Source: JAYRZB01 sp041916675
GTDB lineage: Bacteria > Pseudomonadota > Alphaproteobacteria > Rhizobiales > Devosiaceae
DNA length: 64,000 nt
Direction of reading: 5' to 3'
NCBI GenBank assembly: GCA_041916675.1
Contig: JAYRZB010000006.1
Span: 186,001 to 250,000 of the forward strand
The position numbers and the translations under genes are program-made. A model generated the notes under the pieces. That model made no database searches. It saw nothing but the letters and a program-made list of their open reading frames with translations, and was not told where the DNA came from. Of this stretch, positions 32,746 through 41,055 are shown in pieces (the first letter of the stretch is position 1; every line of letters begins with the position of its first letter).

Positions 32746-33425
32746 AGTGCCGCCTCGACCAGCGCCTTGGCGTGCAGGGCAGTCGTGTCATAGACCGGGA
32801 TCGGGCTGATATCATCGTTGATGAGCATGCCGATCTCGGTGCAACCCAGAATGACCGCCTCGGCTCCGCGGGCGGCCAGCCGGGCTATCGCCTCGACATA
32901 GATGGCCCGTGAGGGCTCTCGAACAATACCGCGGCAGAGTTCTTCATAGATGATGCCATTGAGGTTGGTAATCCCGGTCTCGGGTACCAGGACGTCGAGC
33001 CCATGCGCTCTAAGCCGCTCACGATAGAATGGCCTCTCGATGGTAAAGCGGGTGCCGAGCAGGCCCACTCGTTTCACACCATCGGCCAAGAGGGCTGCAG
33101 CGGTCGGGTCGGCGATATGGATCATGGGCACGCCGAGCCCTTGTGCAATCGTGTCGGCCACGATGTGCATGGTGTTGGTGGCCAGCCCGATCAGGCCCGC
33201 GCCCTGTGCCTCAAGGCCGCGGGCAATCGCGGCCAGCTGCCGCCCGGCTTCAGCCCAGTCACCGGCGCGCTGCAGAACTTCGATGGGGGCAAAGTCGACT
33301 GAATGCAGCAGGATGGAAGCCGAATGCAGGCCCCCAAGCCGCGCAGCGGTTTCGCGGTTGAGCGCAGCGTAATAGTGCGCGGTCGATTCCCAACTCATGC
33401 CGCCGATCAGGCCGATGGTCTTCAT
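32739..33425 (-). CDS. aspartate/glutamate racemase family protein (YgeA-like)
   Basis: A 228-residue member of the Asp/Glu racemase superfamily, which interconverts amino acid enantiomers without PLP using two active-site thiols or a thiol-hydroxyl pair. The N-terminus MKTIGLIGGMSWEST is typical of the YgeA/AspR branch. The first catalytic position is Thr83 in LATNTMH instead of Cys, and the second is Cys195 in ILGCTEIGML. From memory, E. coli YgeA has the same Thr/Cys pair and is an L-Asp/Glu-specific racemase. It is not MurI, whose motifs differ. It lies 2 bases downstream of rppH on the same strand. Confidence 0.85.
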   Translation of the reverse strand: MKTIGLIGGMSWESTAHYYAALNRETAARLGGLHSASILLHSVDFAPIEVLQRAGDWAEAGRQLAAIARGLEAQGAGLIGLATNTMHIVADTIAQGLGVPMIHIADPTAAALLADGVKRVGLLGTRFTIERPFYRERLRAHGLDVLVPETGITNLNGIIYEELCRGIVREPSRAIYVEAIARLAARGAEAVILGCTEIGMLINDDISPIPVYDTTALHAKALVEAALA

Positions 33426-33427
33426 GG

Positions 33428-33967
33428 TCAGGTCCTCCGCGCCAGTGCGGGTACATGGGCAAAGGCGGCGACCACCTCAAGATAGGCGGCCCGCTTGAAG
33501 GGCACGATCAGGTCGGGCGTCCGCTCAAGCGCTTCCCAACGCCAGGCATCGAATTCGGCACGAAAGGCCCCATTGCCGGGGGTCAGAACATTGATTTCGC
33601 TGTCGGGCCCGGTCAGCAGATAGGCAAACCAGCGCTGGCGCTGGCCGCGATAATTGCCTTTGAGCGCAATGCCCAGCGCCTCGTCGGGCAGGTCATAATG
33701 GATCCATTGCGGGCAGCTCGCCAGTAACCGGATCGAGGACACGCTGGTTTCCTCGAACAGTTCGCGCACGGCGGCGGCCTCGGCGTCTTCGCCCTTGTCG
33801 ATGCCCCCCTGCGGCATCTGCCAGGGAGCATCGGCTTCGCTGCGATCTTCCTTGTCGGCTACCGCGCGCCGTCCCATGAATACCTGGCCGGCGTGGTTGA
33901 ACAGGGTAATGCCGACACAGTCACGATAAGGCAGGGCAAGCCGCTGCGGGGTCTGGGTAATTGTCAT
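33428..33967 (-). CDS. rppH: RNA pyrophosphohydrolase RppH
   Basis: A 179-residue Nudix hydrolase that converts 5'-triphosphate mRNA ends to monophosphate and so triggers RNase E decay; also known as IalA or NudH. The opening YRDCVGITLFN and WQMPQGGID match RppH. The Nudix box starts at Gly54, with Glu60, Arg68-Glu69 and the metal-binding Glu72-Glu73. The usual Gly after EEx is Ser75, a minor deviation outside the metal ligands. It sits 8 bases after the deacetylase gene, in the conserved alphaproteobacterial order ctpA-YibQ-rppH. Confidence 0.93.
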   Translation of the reverse strand: MTITQTPQRLALPYRDCVGITLFNHAGQVFMGRRAVADKEDRSEADAPWQMPQGGIDKGEDAEAAAVRELFEETSVSSIRLLASCPQWIHYDLPDEALGIALKGNYRGQRQRWFAYLLTGPDSEINVLTPGNGAFRAEFDAWRWEALERTPDLIVPFKRAAYLEVVAAFAHVPALARRT

Positions 33968-33975
33968 GAGTGAAC

Positions 33976-35175
33976 CTACTGCATCAATGCGCTGACGGGC
34001 ACCAGGTCGATGCCTTTTTGCTCCAGTGTCTGGGCCCAGGCGCTCACGGTTTCGATGGAAACCGGCAGGGCGGAAATGATCCCGATCGCCCCCCCGGTCT
34101 CACGGGCCCGCGCTTCGAGTTCGGCGAGCTGGGCCTCGATGGGTTCCTTGGCCGGATTGGAATCGAGCATCAGGTCGGCCCGGGCAAACGGCACCTTGTT
34201 CGAGGCTGCCAGTTGCGGGGCCAGCGAGCGGTTCGAGCTGCCATCATCGAGATAGCCAAGGCCACGCACGCCGAGCTCTTCCATGACCGGGCTGAAGTCG
34301 GCGCCCGAAGAGGTGAAGCGCGCCCCAAGATTGTTCATCAGCCCCACATAGCCACCAAAGCGCGACATCAGCCAGAACAGGCGTTCGATATTGGCCCTTG
34401 GCGGCTGCCCGGTCAAAAGCGTCTGCGGGCCCGGGTCATTGTCGGGATAATCGAAGGGCTCCAGCGGGACTTCGAGCAAAAGCTCGTGGCCATTGGCCTG
34501 GGCCGCAGACACTGTGCGCCTAAGGTTCTTGGAATAGGGGGCGAACGCCAGGGTTGCTGCTGGGGGAAGCTTGCCAATGGCATCAAGCGTGCCGGACTCA
34601 TTAAGCCCCATGCCCGTCACCACCAGGGCAATCAGCGGCCTGCCATTGGCCGAAGCTTTGGTGACCGAGGGGCGGGCATAGACGGCAAAGGGGGTTTCGC
34701 CCTTGGGTCCGAGGCGCGGAATGCCACCGTCCTGGGTGTCCTCGATCAGGTCGGGAAACGCTCCATCGTCATTGCGGGGCGTGCCGGCCAGTTCCATGGT
34801 CGGGCTCAAGTCGGTCAGGTCGTCGGGCACTGAGTCATCAAGAGTGATGATTTTGGCACCACCCGACATGGTTTCGGTGGTGTTGGGCATGGTCACCGTC
34901 ACCCCGGCCTCCGGCGGGCTTTCGGGAACGGTAACATCGCCGGCCACGGGGTTTGCAGGCTTTGTGGCATTTATGGCCATTTCGGCCGATGGACGTCCGC
35001 CCTCCGGGTCCTCAATCAGCACGATACGCAGGATGACGCCCACCGCAATCAGCAGCAACAGGCCAAAGATCATGCGGGTCCAGGGCAGGTTGGAGCGCAG
35101 CCGCATACGGCCGTTCGCTTTGGCGGCGGCTCGTGCCTTGCGCGATTTCAGCGGTGTGCTGAGGTCGTCGGCCAT
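33976..35175 (-). CDS. divergent polysaccharide deacetylase family protein (YibQ-type)
   Basis: A 399-residue membrane-anchored protein. A basic N-terminus is followed by one membrane helix (about residues 34-52, MIFGLLLLIAVGVILRIVLI). A low-complexity periplasmic linker comes next, then a C-terminal domain from about residue 165 (RPLIALVVTGMGLNESGTL, LEVPLEPFDYPDNDPG, VPVSALMQ). This is the divergent polysaccharide deacetylase family formerly DUF610, whose activity is unproven. It usually lies with ctpA and envC, as here, so a role in peptidoglycan or septal remodelling is reasonable but inferred. Confidence 0.88.
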   Translation of the reverse strand: MADDLSTPLKSRKARAAAKANGRMRLRSNLPWTRMIFGLLLLIAVGVILRIVLIEDPEGGRPSAEMAINATKPANPVAGDVTVPESPPEAGVTVTMPNTTETMSGGAKIITLDDSVPDDLTDLSPTMELAGTPRNDDGAFPDLIEDTQDGGIPRLGPKGETPFAVYARPSVTKASANGRPLIALVVTGMGLNESGTLDAIGKLPPAATLAFAPYSKNLRRTVSAAQANGHELLLEVPLEPFDYPDNDPGPQTLLTGQPPRANIERLFWLMSRFGGYVGLMNNLGARFTSSGADFSPVMEELGVRGLGYLDDGSSNRSLAPQLAASNKVPFARADLMLDSNPAKEPIEAQLAELEARARETGGAIGIISALPVSIETVSAWAQTLEQKGIDLVPVSALMQ

Positions 35176-35254
35176 GCCCTGTCCTGCCCACTGGCCCGGA
35201 GAACGCCACGGGGCGGCGAATCAGCCGCCCCGCAGGTCACATTGATAGCACGGT

Positions 35255-36619
35255 TTATTCCGGCTTTGCTGGGTAGGCGGCGTTGGTCTCTTCGCCATTG
35301 ATCAGCCGGATCGCATACTGGAGCTGATCATCCTTGGTCTTGTCGGCAGGCACGAACACTGATGAACCAGAGGTCGCAACCTCCTCGGTGCCGCCACCGA
35401 TCTGGCCGGGCAGGGCGGCTTCACCAACGATTTCGTCGCGTCCCTTGAATTCTTCCGGCACGGTTTCCTTGACCTCGATATCAGGCTGGATACCGGCGGC
35501 CTGGATCGAGCGGTTCGATGGCGTGTAATACCGGGCGGTGGTCAGCCGCATGGCCCCGTCGGGCCCAAGCGAAATGATCGACTGCACCGATCCTTTGCCG
35601 AATGAGCGTGTGCCCACGATGGTGGCGCGCTTGTGATCCTGCAGGGCGCCAGCAACGATTTCAGAAGCCGATGCCGAACCGCCATTGACCAGCACCACCA
35701 GCGGCACATCGGCCAGTTTGGCATCGAGTTCGTCGGGCCGGGCGTCATAGCGGGCGCTCTCCTGCTCGACGCGCCCGCGCGTCAAGACGACCGCACCCTG
35801 CTTGAGGAAGGCATCAGCGACATAGACGGCCTGGTCCACGAGCCCGCCCGGGTTGTTGCGCAGGTCAAGGATAATCCCTTTGGGCGCCACGCCATTGCGC
35901 TCCTTGTAGACATCCTCGACGGCTTTCTGAATGCCGGAATAGGCTTGCTCCGAGAACTTCGAAAGCCGCAGCACCGCCACATCGCCCTCCATGCTCATGC
36001 GCACGGCGCGCATGGCGATGATGTCACGGGTCAGCTCAAAATCAATGGTATCGGTTTCGCCTTCGCGGGCGACCGTCACCACGATCTTCGTGCCCACTTT
36101 GCCGCGCATCTTGGCCACCGCATCATCGAGCGCCAGACCCTGGATCTGCTGGCCATCGAGGGCCACGATGAAATCGTTGGGGCGGATGCCGGCCTTGGCT
36201 GCCGGGGTGTCATCGATGGGAGACACCACCTTGATCACGCCTTCCTCCATGGTCACCTCGATCCCGAGGCCCCCGAACTGGCCAGACGTATCTTCCTGCA
36301 CATCCGAATAACTTTCGGGCGAAAGATAGCCAGAGTGCGGGTCAAGCGAGGTCAGCATGCCCTGAATAGCGGCGCGGATCAGTTCCTGCTCATCGGGTGC
36401 GTCGACATATTCGGCGCGGATACGATCGAACACCTCCCCGAACAGGTCGAGATCGGCATAGATCTCCTGCGGATCGCGCGGCGTGGCGGCTTCGGCGGCC
36501 TCCGCTTCTGTCAACTCATCGGCGGCCGGTTGCGGGTCTTCCTGCGCATAGGCGAATGGGACGGCACTCACCGACAGGGCGAGGGCAAGGGCGAGGGCGC
36601 GAAGCGGCGGCAAACGCAT
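35255..36619 (-). CDS. ctpA: carboxy-terminal processing protease CtpA (S41 family)
   Basis: A 454-residue periplasmic serine protease. The signal peptide (residues 1-25) ends in AYA before QEDP. A PDZ domain (about 95-180, with FGGLGIEVTMEEG and AKAGIRPNDFIVALDG) precedes the S41 core. The catalytic dyad is Ser317 in GGSASASEI and Lys342 in SFGKGSV, 25 residues apart as in CtpA. CtpA enzymes trim or degrade envelope proteins, including peptidoglycan hydrolases. It starts 7 bases after the envC-like gene, consistent with a shared envelope-maintenance transcript. Confidence 0.95.
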   Translation of the reverse strand: MRLPPLRALALALALSVSAVPFAYAQEDPQPAADELTEAEAAEAATPRDPQEIYADLDLFGEVFDRIRAEYVDAPDEQELIRAAIQGMLTSLDPHSGYLSPESYSDVQEDTSGQFGGLGIEVTMEEGVIKVVSPIDDTPAAKAGIRPNDFIVALDGQQIQGLALDDAVAKMRGKVGTKIVVTVAREGETDTIDFELTRDIIAMRAVRMSMEGDVAVLRLSKFSEQAYSGIQKAVEDVYKERNGVAPKGIILDLRNNPGGLVDQAVYVADAFLKQGAVVLTRGRVEQESARYDARPDELDAKLADVPLVVLVNGGSASASEIVAGALQDHKRATIVGTRSFGKGSVQSIISLGPDGAMRLTTARYYTPSNRSIQAAGIQPDIEVKETVPEEFKGRDEIVGEAALPGQIGGGTEEVATSGSSVFVPADKTKDDQLQYAIRLINGEETNAAYPAKPE

Positions 36620-36625
36620 CAGGGT

Positions 36626-38008
36626 TTATCCACTTTGGGTCGGGTTGGGTTGGGTTGCCCACCATCCGGTGGGGTCGACGGGCTCATTGTTCTTTCGCAT
36701 CTCAATATAAAGCGTTGGACGGGAGACGCCAGCGCTCGTCGCAATGGTCTGGCCACTTGTGCGTGATCCCATCGTGCCCAGCGGCTCGCCCATCAGCACG
36801 AACTGGCCGATGTTGACCGAAACGCTGTCGAGGCCCGCCAGCAGCATAGTGTAGTCCTGTCCGGTATTGAGGATGATGATTTGGCCGTAATTGAGGTATG
36901 GACCCTTGAACATCACCCAGCCATCGGCAGGCGAGACCACCTGCGCATTGGCCCGGGTCACCAGTGATAACCCCTGCGCAATGCCGCCAAAGCCATCGCC
37001 AGCACCGTAGTCGACAACGTTGACGCCGCTTGCAGGAACCGTGAGGTAGCCGAAGGCGGCAGAAAACGGGATGGCCGGTTCCTTGCGGGCGGTGTTGGAC
37101 AAGGCCAGCTTTATGGTTTCGGCATCCAGCGCCCCGGGGGTCAACCCGGCCTGGGCGGCATCGCTGGCGCGGGCGGCTTCGGCCACCGCATTGACGCGCT
37201 TGGCCATCATGGCCACCAGTTCCTTGAGCGAGGTGGCCTTGGCTGCCAGTTCGGCGGCCTGACGCTCTTCCTCAAGCAGTTGCGCGGTGGCAATCTCGAC
37301 GCCCTGCTTGCGGGCGGTGATCAGGGTGGCAATGCGCAATTGCTCTTCTTCTAGGATGGCAAAATTGGCCTTGAGTTGTTCTTCCTCGCGCAGGGCTTCG
37401 GCCTTGATCCGCGACAGTTCGGTCAGGTCGGCCATCACCTTGTCGGCCTTTTCGCGTAATTGCGGCAGGATGGCCGAAATCAGGATGGCGCTGCGGGCCG
37501 AGCCGAGAGCATCGGAGGGGTCCACAATCAGGGCCGGTGGCGGATTGCGCGAGATCCGTTCGAGCGCTGCCAAGACGTTGGCAATGTTGCTGTCGGCACC
37601 GTCAAGACGTCCCCGCACTTCAAGCTCGGCCACGATCAGGGCATCGAGCCGCTCTTCCATGGCCGCCACTTCGATTTCAGCCAGCTTCACCCGCTGCGCC
37701 GCGGCGATCAGGGCGGCATTCTGCTTGGCGCGATCCCCGCTCAGTTGCTCGATCTCGGCCTTTAACGCATCGCGGCGCTCCTGGCTCAAGGTGATCGATC
37801 GCTCGAGATCGCGCAGGTTCGTTTCTGCTTCGCGCTGCCTGGCTGCCTCGACTTCGGCTGCCGGATCGATGGCGGGCGTGGCGGCAGGCAAGGGATCCGG
37901 CGCGGCGGGCGGTGCGTCAGGACCCGACTGGGCAAGGATCGGCAGGCCCGCGCCAAGGCTCAGCCCCAGCACCGCCATCCCCAGCACCAGGCCACGGCTC
38001 ATTCCCAT
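36626..38008 (-). CDS. EnvC-like murein hydrolase activator (degenerate LytM domain)
   Basis: A 460-residue secreted protein. The signal peptide (about residues 1-27) ends in ILAQ. A very long coiled coil (about 45-275, rich in Glu, Ala, Arg and Leu) is followed by a C-terminal M23/LytM domain (about 335-450). The zinc ligands are missing: the HxxxD position reads LSLVTRANAQ, and the final HxH reads LYIEMR. As in EnvC and related activators, it should therefore not cut peptidoglycan itself but activate amidases during cell separation. Its position upstream of ctpA is conserved in the order. Confidence 0.9.
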   Translation of the reverse strand: MGMSRGLVLGMAVLGLSLGAGLPILAQSGPDAPPAAPDPLPAATPAIDPAAEVEAARQREAETNLRDLERSITLSQERRDALKAEIEQLSGDRAKQNAALIAAAQRVKLAEIEVAAMEERLDALIVAELEVRGRLDGADSNIANVLAALERISRNPPPALIVDPSDALGSARSAILISAILPQLREKADKVMADLTELSRIKAEALREEEQLKANFAILEEEQLRIATLITARKQGVEIATAQLLEEERQAAELAAKATSLKELVAMMAKRVNAVAEAARASDAAQAGLTPGALDAETIKLALSNTARKEPAIPFSAAFGYLTVPASGVNVVDYGAGDGFGGIAQGLSLVTRANAQVVSPADGWVMFKGPYLNYGQIIILNTGQDYTMLLAGLDSVSVNIGQFVLMGEPLGTMGSRTSGQTIATSAGVSRPTLYIEMRKNNEPVDPTGWWATQPNPTQSG

Positions 38009-38083
38009 TCCGCACTTGTCTCCGAATCAGCGTCCGACCATAGCAAAGCAGGGGTAAACGCGGGCTTTTTGTGGCGGTTTTCG

Positions 38084-38572
38084 CTATGTCTCACCGCGAT
38101 GATAGGGATGGCCCGACAAGATGGTGGTGGCGCGATAGAGTTGTTCGGCCAGCATGATGCGCACCATCTGGTGCGGCCAGGTCAGGGGCGAGAACGACAG
38201 CATCAGCGCGGCATCTTTTGCCAGCGCCGGGTCCAGCCCGTCCGGCCCGCCGATCACAAAACTCACTGCCTGCCGAGCGCTGTCGCGCCAGCGCCCGATC
38301 TGCTGGGCGAAGGCGTCCGAACCCATGGATTTGCCGTGCTCGTCGAGCAGCACCAGTATACTGGCCTCGGGCAGCGCGCCCCGCAGCGATCTGGCTTCTT
38401 CAACTTTGCGCGCAGATGCGGAGGTGGCGCGGGATTCGGCAAACTCCGCCACCTCGAAACCGGTCAGGCTCAGGCTCTTGCCGGTGCCGATGGCGCGCTC
38501 GAGATAGCGGGCGACCAGCTCGCGTTCGGGCCCCTGCTTCATGCGCCCGATCGCGGCGATCTGAATGCGCAT
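38084..38572 (-). CDS. rlmH: 23S rRNA pseudouridine-1915 methyltransferase RlmH
   Basis: A 162-residue SPOUT-class methyltransferase that modifies pseudouridine 1915 in helix 69 of 23S rRNA on assembled 70S ribosomes. The SAM-binding trefoil knot is shown by VLLDEHGKSMGSDAFAQ, SFVIGGPDGLDP and the C-terminal MVRIMLAEQLYRA plus GHPYHR. I chose the ATG at 38572, 9 bases after the rsfS stop, which gives the standard N-terminus MRIQIAAIGR. An in-frame upstream codon at 38614 lies inside rsfS. The rsfS-rlmH pairing is widely conserved. Confidence 0.95.
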   Translation of the reverse strand: MRIQIAAIGRMKQGPERELVARYLERAIGTGKSLSLTGFEVAEFAESRATSASARKVEEARSLRGALPEASILVLLDEHGKSMGSDAFAQQIGRWRDSARQAVSFVIGGPDGLDPALAKDAALMLSFSPLTWPHQMVRIMLAEQLYRATTILSGHPYHRGET

Positions 38573-38580
38573 GATCGGGC

Positions 38581-38964
38581 TTAGTGGGCGTTCTCGGCGA
38601 AGTCGGCCGACCACATCTTTTCGATGTTGTAGAATTCGCGCACTTCTGGGCGGAAGATGTGGACGATGACATCGCCACCATCGACGAGCACCCAGTCGCA
38701 GTGGGGCAGCCCCTCCACCCGGGGTTTGCCGTAGCCGTTCTCGCGCAGGGCGCGGGCCAACTGGTCGGCAACCGCGCCGACATGGCGATGCGAGCGGCCG
38801 GAGGTGATCACCATGTGGTCCGAAAGCGAGGACTTGCCGGTGATATCGATGGCAACAGTCTGCTCGGCCTTGGCGTCGTCAAGGCTTTCCAGGATCACCT
38901 CGATCATCGGACGGGTCGGTGCGGCGGTCGGCTCGTCTTGAGCCGGAGTATGGGGTTGAGCCAT
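38581..38964 (-). CDS. rsfS: ribosomal silencing factor RsfS
   Basis: A 127-residue DUF143 protein that binds uL14 and blocks subunit joining under nutrient limitation. The family core is clear: LDDAKAEQTVAIDITGKSSL, DHMVITSGRSHRHVGAVAD and CDWVLVDGGDVIVHIF. About 20 polar, Pro-rich N-terminal residues precede it. The ATG at 38964 is preferred over an in-frame TTG at 38970. A promoter with good boxes and an operator-like repeat lies upstream (39080-39131). Confidence 0.95.
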   Translation of the reverse strand: MAQPHTPAQDEPTAAPTRPMIEVILESLDDAKAEQTVAIDITGKSSLSDHMVITSGRSHRHVGAVADQLARALRENGYGKPRVEGLPHCDWVLVDGGDVIVHIFRPEVREFYNIEKMWSADFAENAH

Positions 38965-39079
38965 TATCAAATAGCCTTGGCCCCGGCGTAATGAGCACGG
39001 TTCATGCGTGTTTCATCGGTCCTTGATTGGTGTGTCTAAACGGTCTCGCATCGGTTTCGATGGCGGTAGTTCCCGTTTG

Positions 39080-39098
39080 GGTGACGAATTCAGTCACC
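39080..39098. promoter_or_regulatory. inverted repeat GGTGAC-N7-GTCACC at the rsfS promoter
   Basis: Perfect 6 bp arms (39080-39085 and 39093-39098) lie just downstream of the -10 box of the minus-strand rsfS promoter, covering the expected start site and early transcript. The position fits an operator. It could also form a hairpin in the leader, but no T tract follows. Confidence 0.5.
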
Positions 39099-39102
39099 TC
39101 TC

Positions 39103-39131
39103 ATAATAGGCGTCCGCGGCCGGTTTGTGAA
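39103..39131 (-). promoter_or_regulatory. sigma70-type promoter for rsfS-rlmH
   Basis: On the minus strand TTCACA (39131-39126) and TATTAT (39108-39103) are separated by exactly 17 bases; each matches the consensus at 5 of 6 positions. It lies in the 181-base gap between nadD and rsfS. Confidence 0.6.
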
Positions 39132-39145
39132 GGGTCAACCTTTTA

Positions 39146-39781
39146 TCAGGGTTTACCGGTTTTGCGGCGGGCCCGGATCGCCGAGGAGGAGAGGGTCGAC
39201 ATATGCCCGTGCAGGTAGACCCATGCCGGCGCAGGCGCCGTCGCCAGCACCCCGGCATCGGTTTCGTCGAGCCGGTAACGGCTCAGGCTGAGCCCTGCCA
39301 ACGACACCGGGGCCCGCCGCGCCGATCCGGGGCGGACATAGACCGCCATCGGCATCAGTGCGGCAATCTCGCGCCAGCGTTCCCAGCGGTGGAAATCAAC
39401 CAGGTTGTCTGCCCCCATGATCCAGACAAAGTGTACCTGCGGCAGGCTACCGGTCAGGAAGCGCAGTGTGTCATGGGTATAGCGAAAGCCATGGGCTGCC
39501 TCAAATCCGGTCACCTTGATCCGGGGGTGGTCCATCAGCGCGCGCGCGACGCTGACCCGGTCGGCGAGCGGGGCGAGGTCGCCATGGGTTTTCAGCGGAT
39601 TGCCGGGCGACACCAGCAGCCAGACCGCATCTAGCCTCAGGCGCTTGAGAGCTTCGAGCGCCACGAGCCGGTGCCCCTGATGGGGCGGATTGAAACTGCC
39701 CCCGAACAGCCCGATCTGCATGCCGGCACTGGCGATGGGCCGTTCGGTGATGCCGGGGATACGGATGATCGGATGGGCCAT
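39146..39781 (-). CDS. nadD: nicotinate-nucleotide adenylyltransferase NadD
   Basis: A 211-residue enzyme that joins ATP and nicotinate mononucleotide in NAD synthesis. The nucleotidyltransferase signature GSFNPPHQGH is at residues 29-38. WIMGADNL and the C-terminal STLSSSAIR are the other family motifs. Translation may begin at ATG 39781 or at the internal ATG 39721 (MQIGLFGG), which matches shorter homologues. It follows proA by 11 bases, and the proB-proA-nadD-rsfS order is typical. Confidence 0.94.
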   Translation of the reverse strand: MAHPIIRIPGITERPIASAGMQIGLFGGSFNPPHQGHRLVALEALKRLRLDAVWLLVSPGNPLKTHGDLAPLADRVSVARALMDHPRIKVTGFEAAHGFRYTHDTLRFLTGSLPQVHFVWIMGADNLVDFHRWERWREIAALMPMAVYVRPGSARRAPVSLAGLSLSRYRLDETDAGVLATAPAPAWVYLHGHMSTLSSSAIRARRKTGKP

Positions 39782-39792
39782 GGTCAGGGGTT

Positions 39793-41055
39793 CTACGGGC
39801 GGGTCTGCCCATTCCCCCGCACCAGGTATTTAAAGCTCGTCAGCTGTTCGACACCCACCGGCCCGCGCGCATGCATCCGGCCTGTGGCAATGCCGATTTC
39901 CCCGCCAAAGCCGAACTCGCCGCCATCGGCAAACTGGGTCGAGGCGTTGTGCATCAGGATGGCTGAATCGATGCGGTTGAAGAACTTCTCAACCGCATCG
40001 GGGTCTTCGGCAATAATGGCCTCGGTGTGGTGGCTCGAATAGGTCTCGATATGCGAAATCGCCTCATCAAGGCTTCCAACCACCCGGACCGAAATGATGG
40101 CGTCCTCGTATTCGGTGCGCCAGTCTTCCTCGGTGGCGGGCCGGGCCCCAGGGATCATATGCTGGACGGTATCATCGCCCCGGACCTCGCAGCCCTTTTC
40201 CATCAGCGCCTGAACAATGGGCGTGAGATGGGTGCTGGCCACATCCTGGTGGATCAGCAGGGTTTCGACCGCCCCGCAGATGCCGGTTCGGCGCATCTTG
40301 GCGTTGAGCGTTACGCTGACGGCCTTCTCGAGGTTGGCGCTCTTGTCGATATAAACATGCACGATACCTTCGAGATGAGCAAAGACCGGCACCCGCGCTT
40401 CGTCCTGCACCCGCGCCACCAACGTCTTGCCGCCGCGCGGCACGATCACATCGATATTGCCGCCCAGGCCCTTGAGCATTTCCCCCACGGCGGCGCGGTC
40501 GGTGACCGGCACGATCTGGATGGCGTCTTCGGGCAGCCCGGCTTCGCGCAGCCCGGCCACCAGTGCGGCGTGAATGGCGCGCGAGGAATAGAAGCTGTCC
40601 GAGCCACCGCGCAGGATCACCGCATTGCCTGATTTCAGGCACAGCGCCCCGGCATCGGCGGTCACGTTGGGGCGGCTCTCAAAGATCACCCCGATTACCC
40701 CGAGCGGGGTACGCACGCGCTCGATATGCAGGCCATTGGGCCGGTCCCATTCGGCCATCACGGCCCCCACCGGGTCGGGCAGGGCAGCGATGGTTTTCAG
40801 CCCGGCAACAATGCTGTCAATGCGCTGGTCATTGAGCGCGAGCCGGTCAAGAAAAGCCTTGCTCATGCCGCGCTCGGCGCCGGCCTGCATATCGCGCGCA
40901 TTCTCGGCCAGAATGTGGGCCCGGGTTTCATCCAGAGCCCGGGCAGCAGCCTCAAGCGCGTGCTGCTTGGGCACAGGTCCGGCAATGGCCAGCTGATGGG
41001 CCGCTGCGCGGGCGCGGGCGCCGATCCCGGCCATGATCTCAGCAATATCGCTCAC
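39793..41055 (-). CDS. proA: gamma-glutamyl phosphate reductase ProA
   Basis: A 420-residue NADPH-dependent reductase for the second step of proline synthesis, turning glutamyl-5-phosphate into the semialdehyde. It has the aldehyde dehydrogenase fold with the nucleotide-site segment [18 protein letters not shown] and catalytic Cys260 in [21 protein letters not shown] and the C-terminal [14 protein letters not shown] are family hallmarks. It overlaps proB by 4 bases, so the two enzymes are translationally coupled, which suits their labile shared intermediate. Confidence 0.97.
   Translation of the reverse strand: MSDIAEIMAGIGARARAAAHQLAIAGPVPKQHALEAAARALDETRAHILAENARDMQAGAERGMSKAFLDRLALNDQRIDSIVAGLKTIAALPDPVGAVMAEWDRPNGLHIERVRTPLGVIGVIFESRPNVTADAGALCLKSGNAVILRGGSDSFYSSRAIHAALVAGLREAGLPEDAIQIVPVTDRAAVGEMLKGLGGNIDVIVPRGGKTLVARVQDEARVPVFAHLEGIVHVYIDKSANLEKAVSVTLNAKMRRTGICGAVETLLIHQDVASTHLTPIVQALMEKGCEVRGDDTVQHMIPGARPATEEDWRTEYEDAIISVRVVGSLDEAISHIETYSSHHTEAIIAEDPDAVEKFFNRIDSAILMHNASTQFADGGEFGFGGEIGIATGRMHARGPVGVEQLTSFKYLVRGNGQTRP

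Noticed and set aside
33428..33967. Broken Nudix motif in RppH (Ser for Gly after EEx)
   Set aside because: All metal-binding acidic residues and the Arg-Glu pair are intact; this position is tolerant in alphaproteobacterial homologues as far as I recall.
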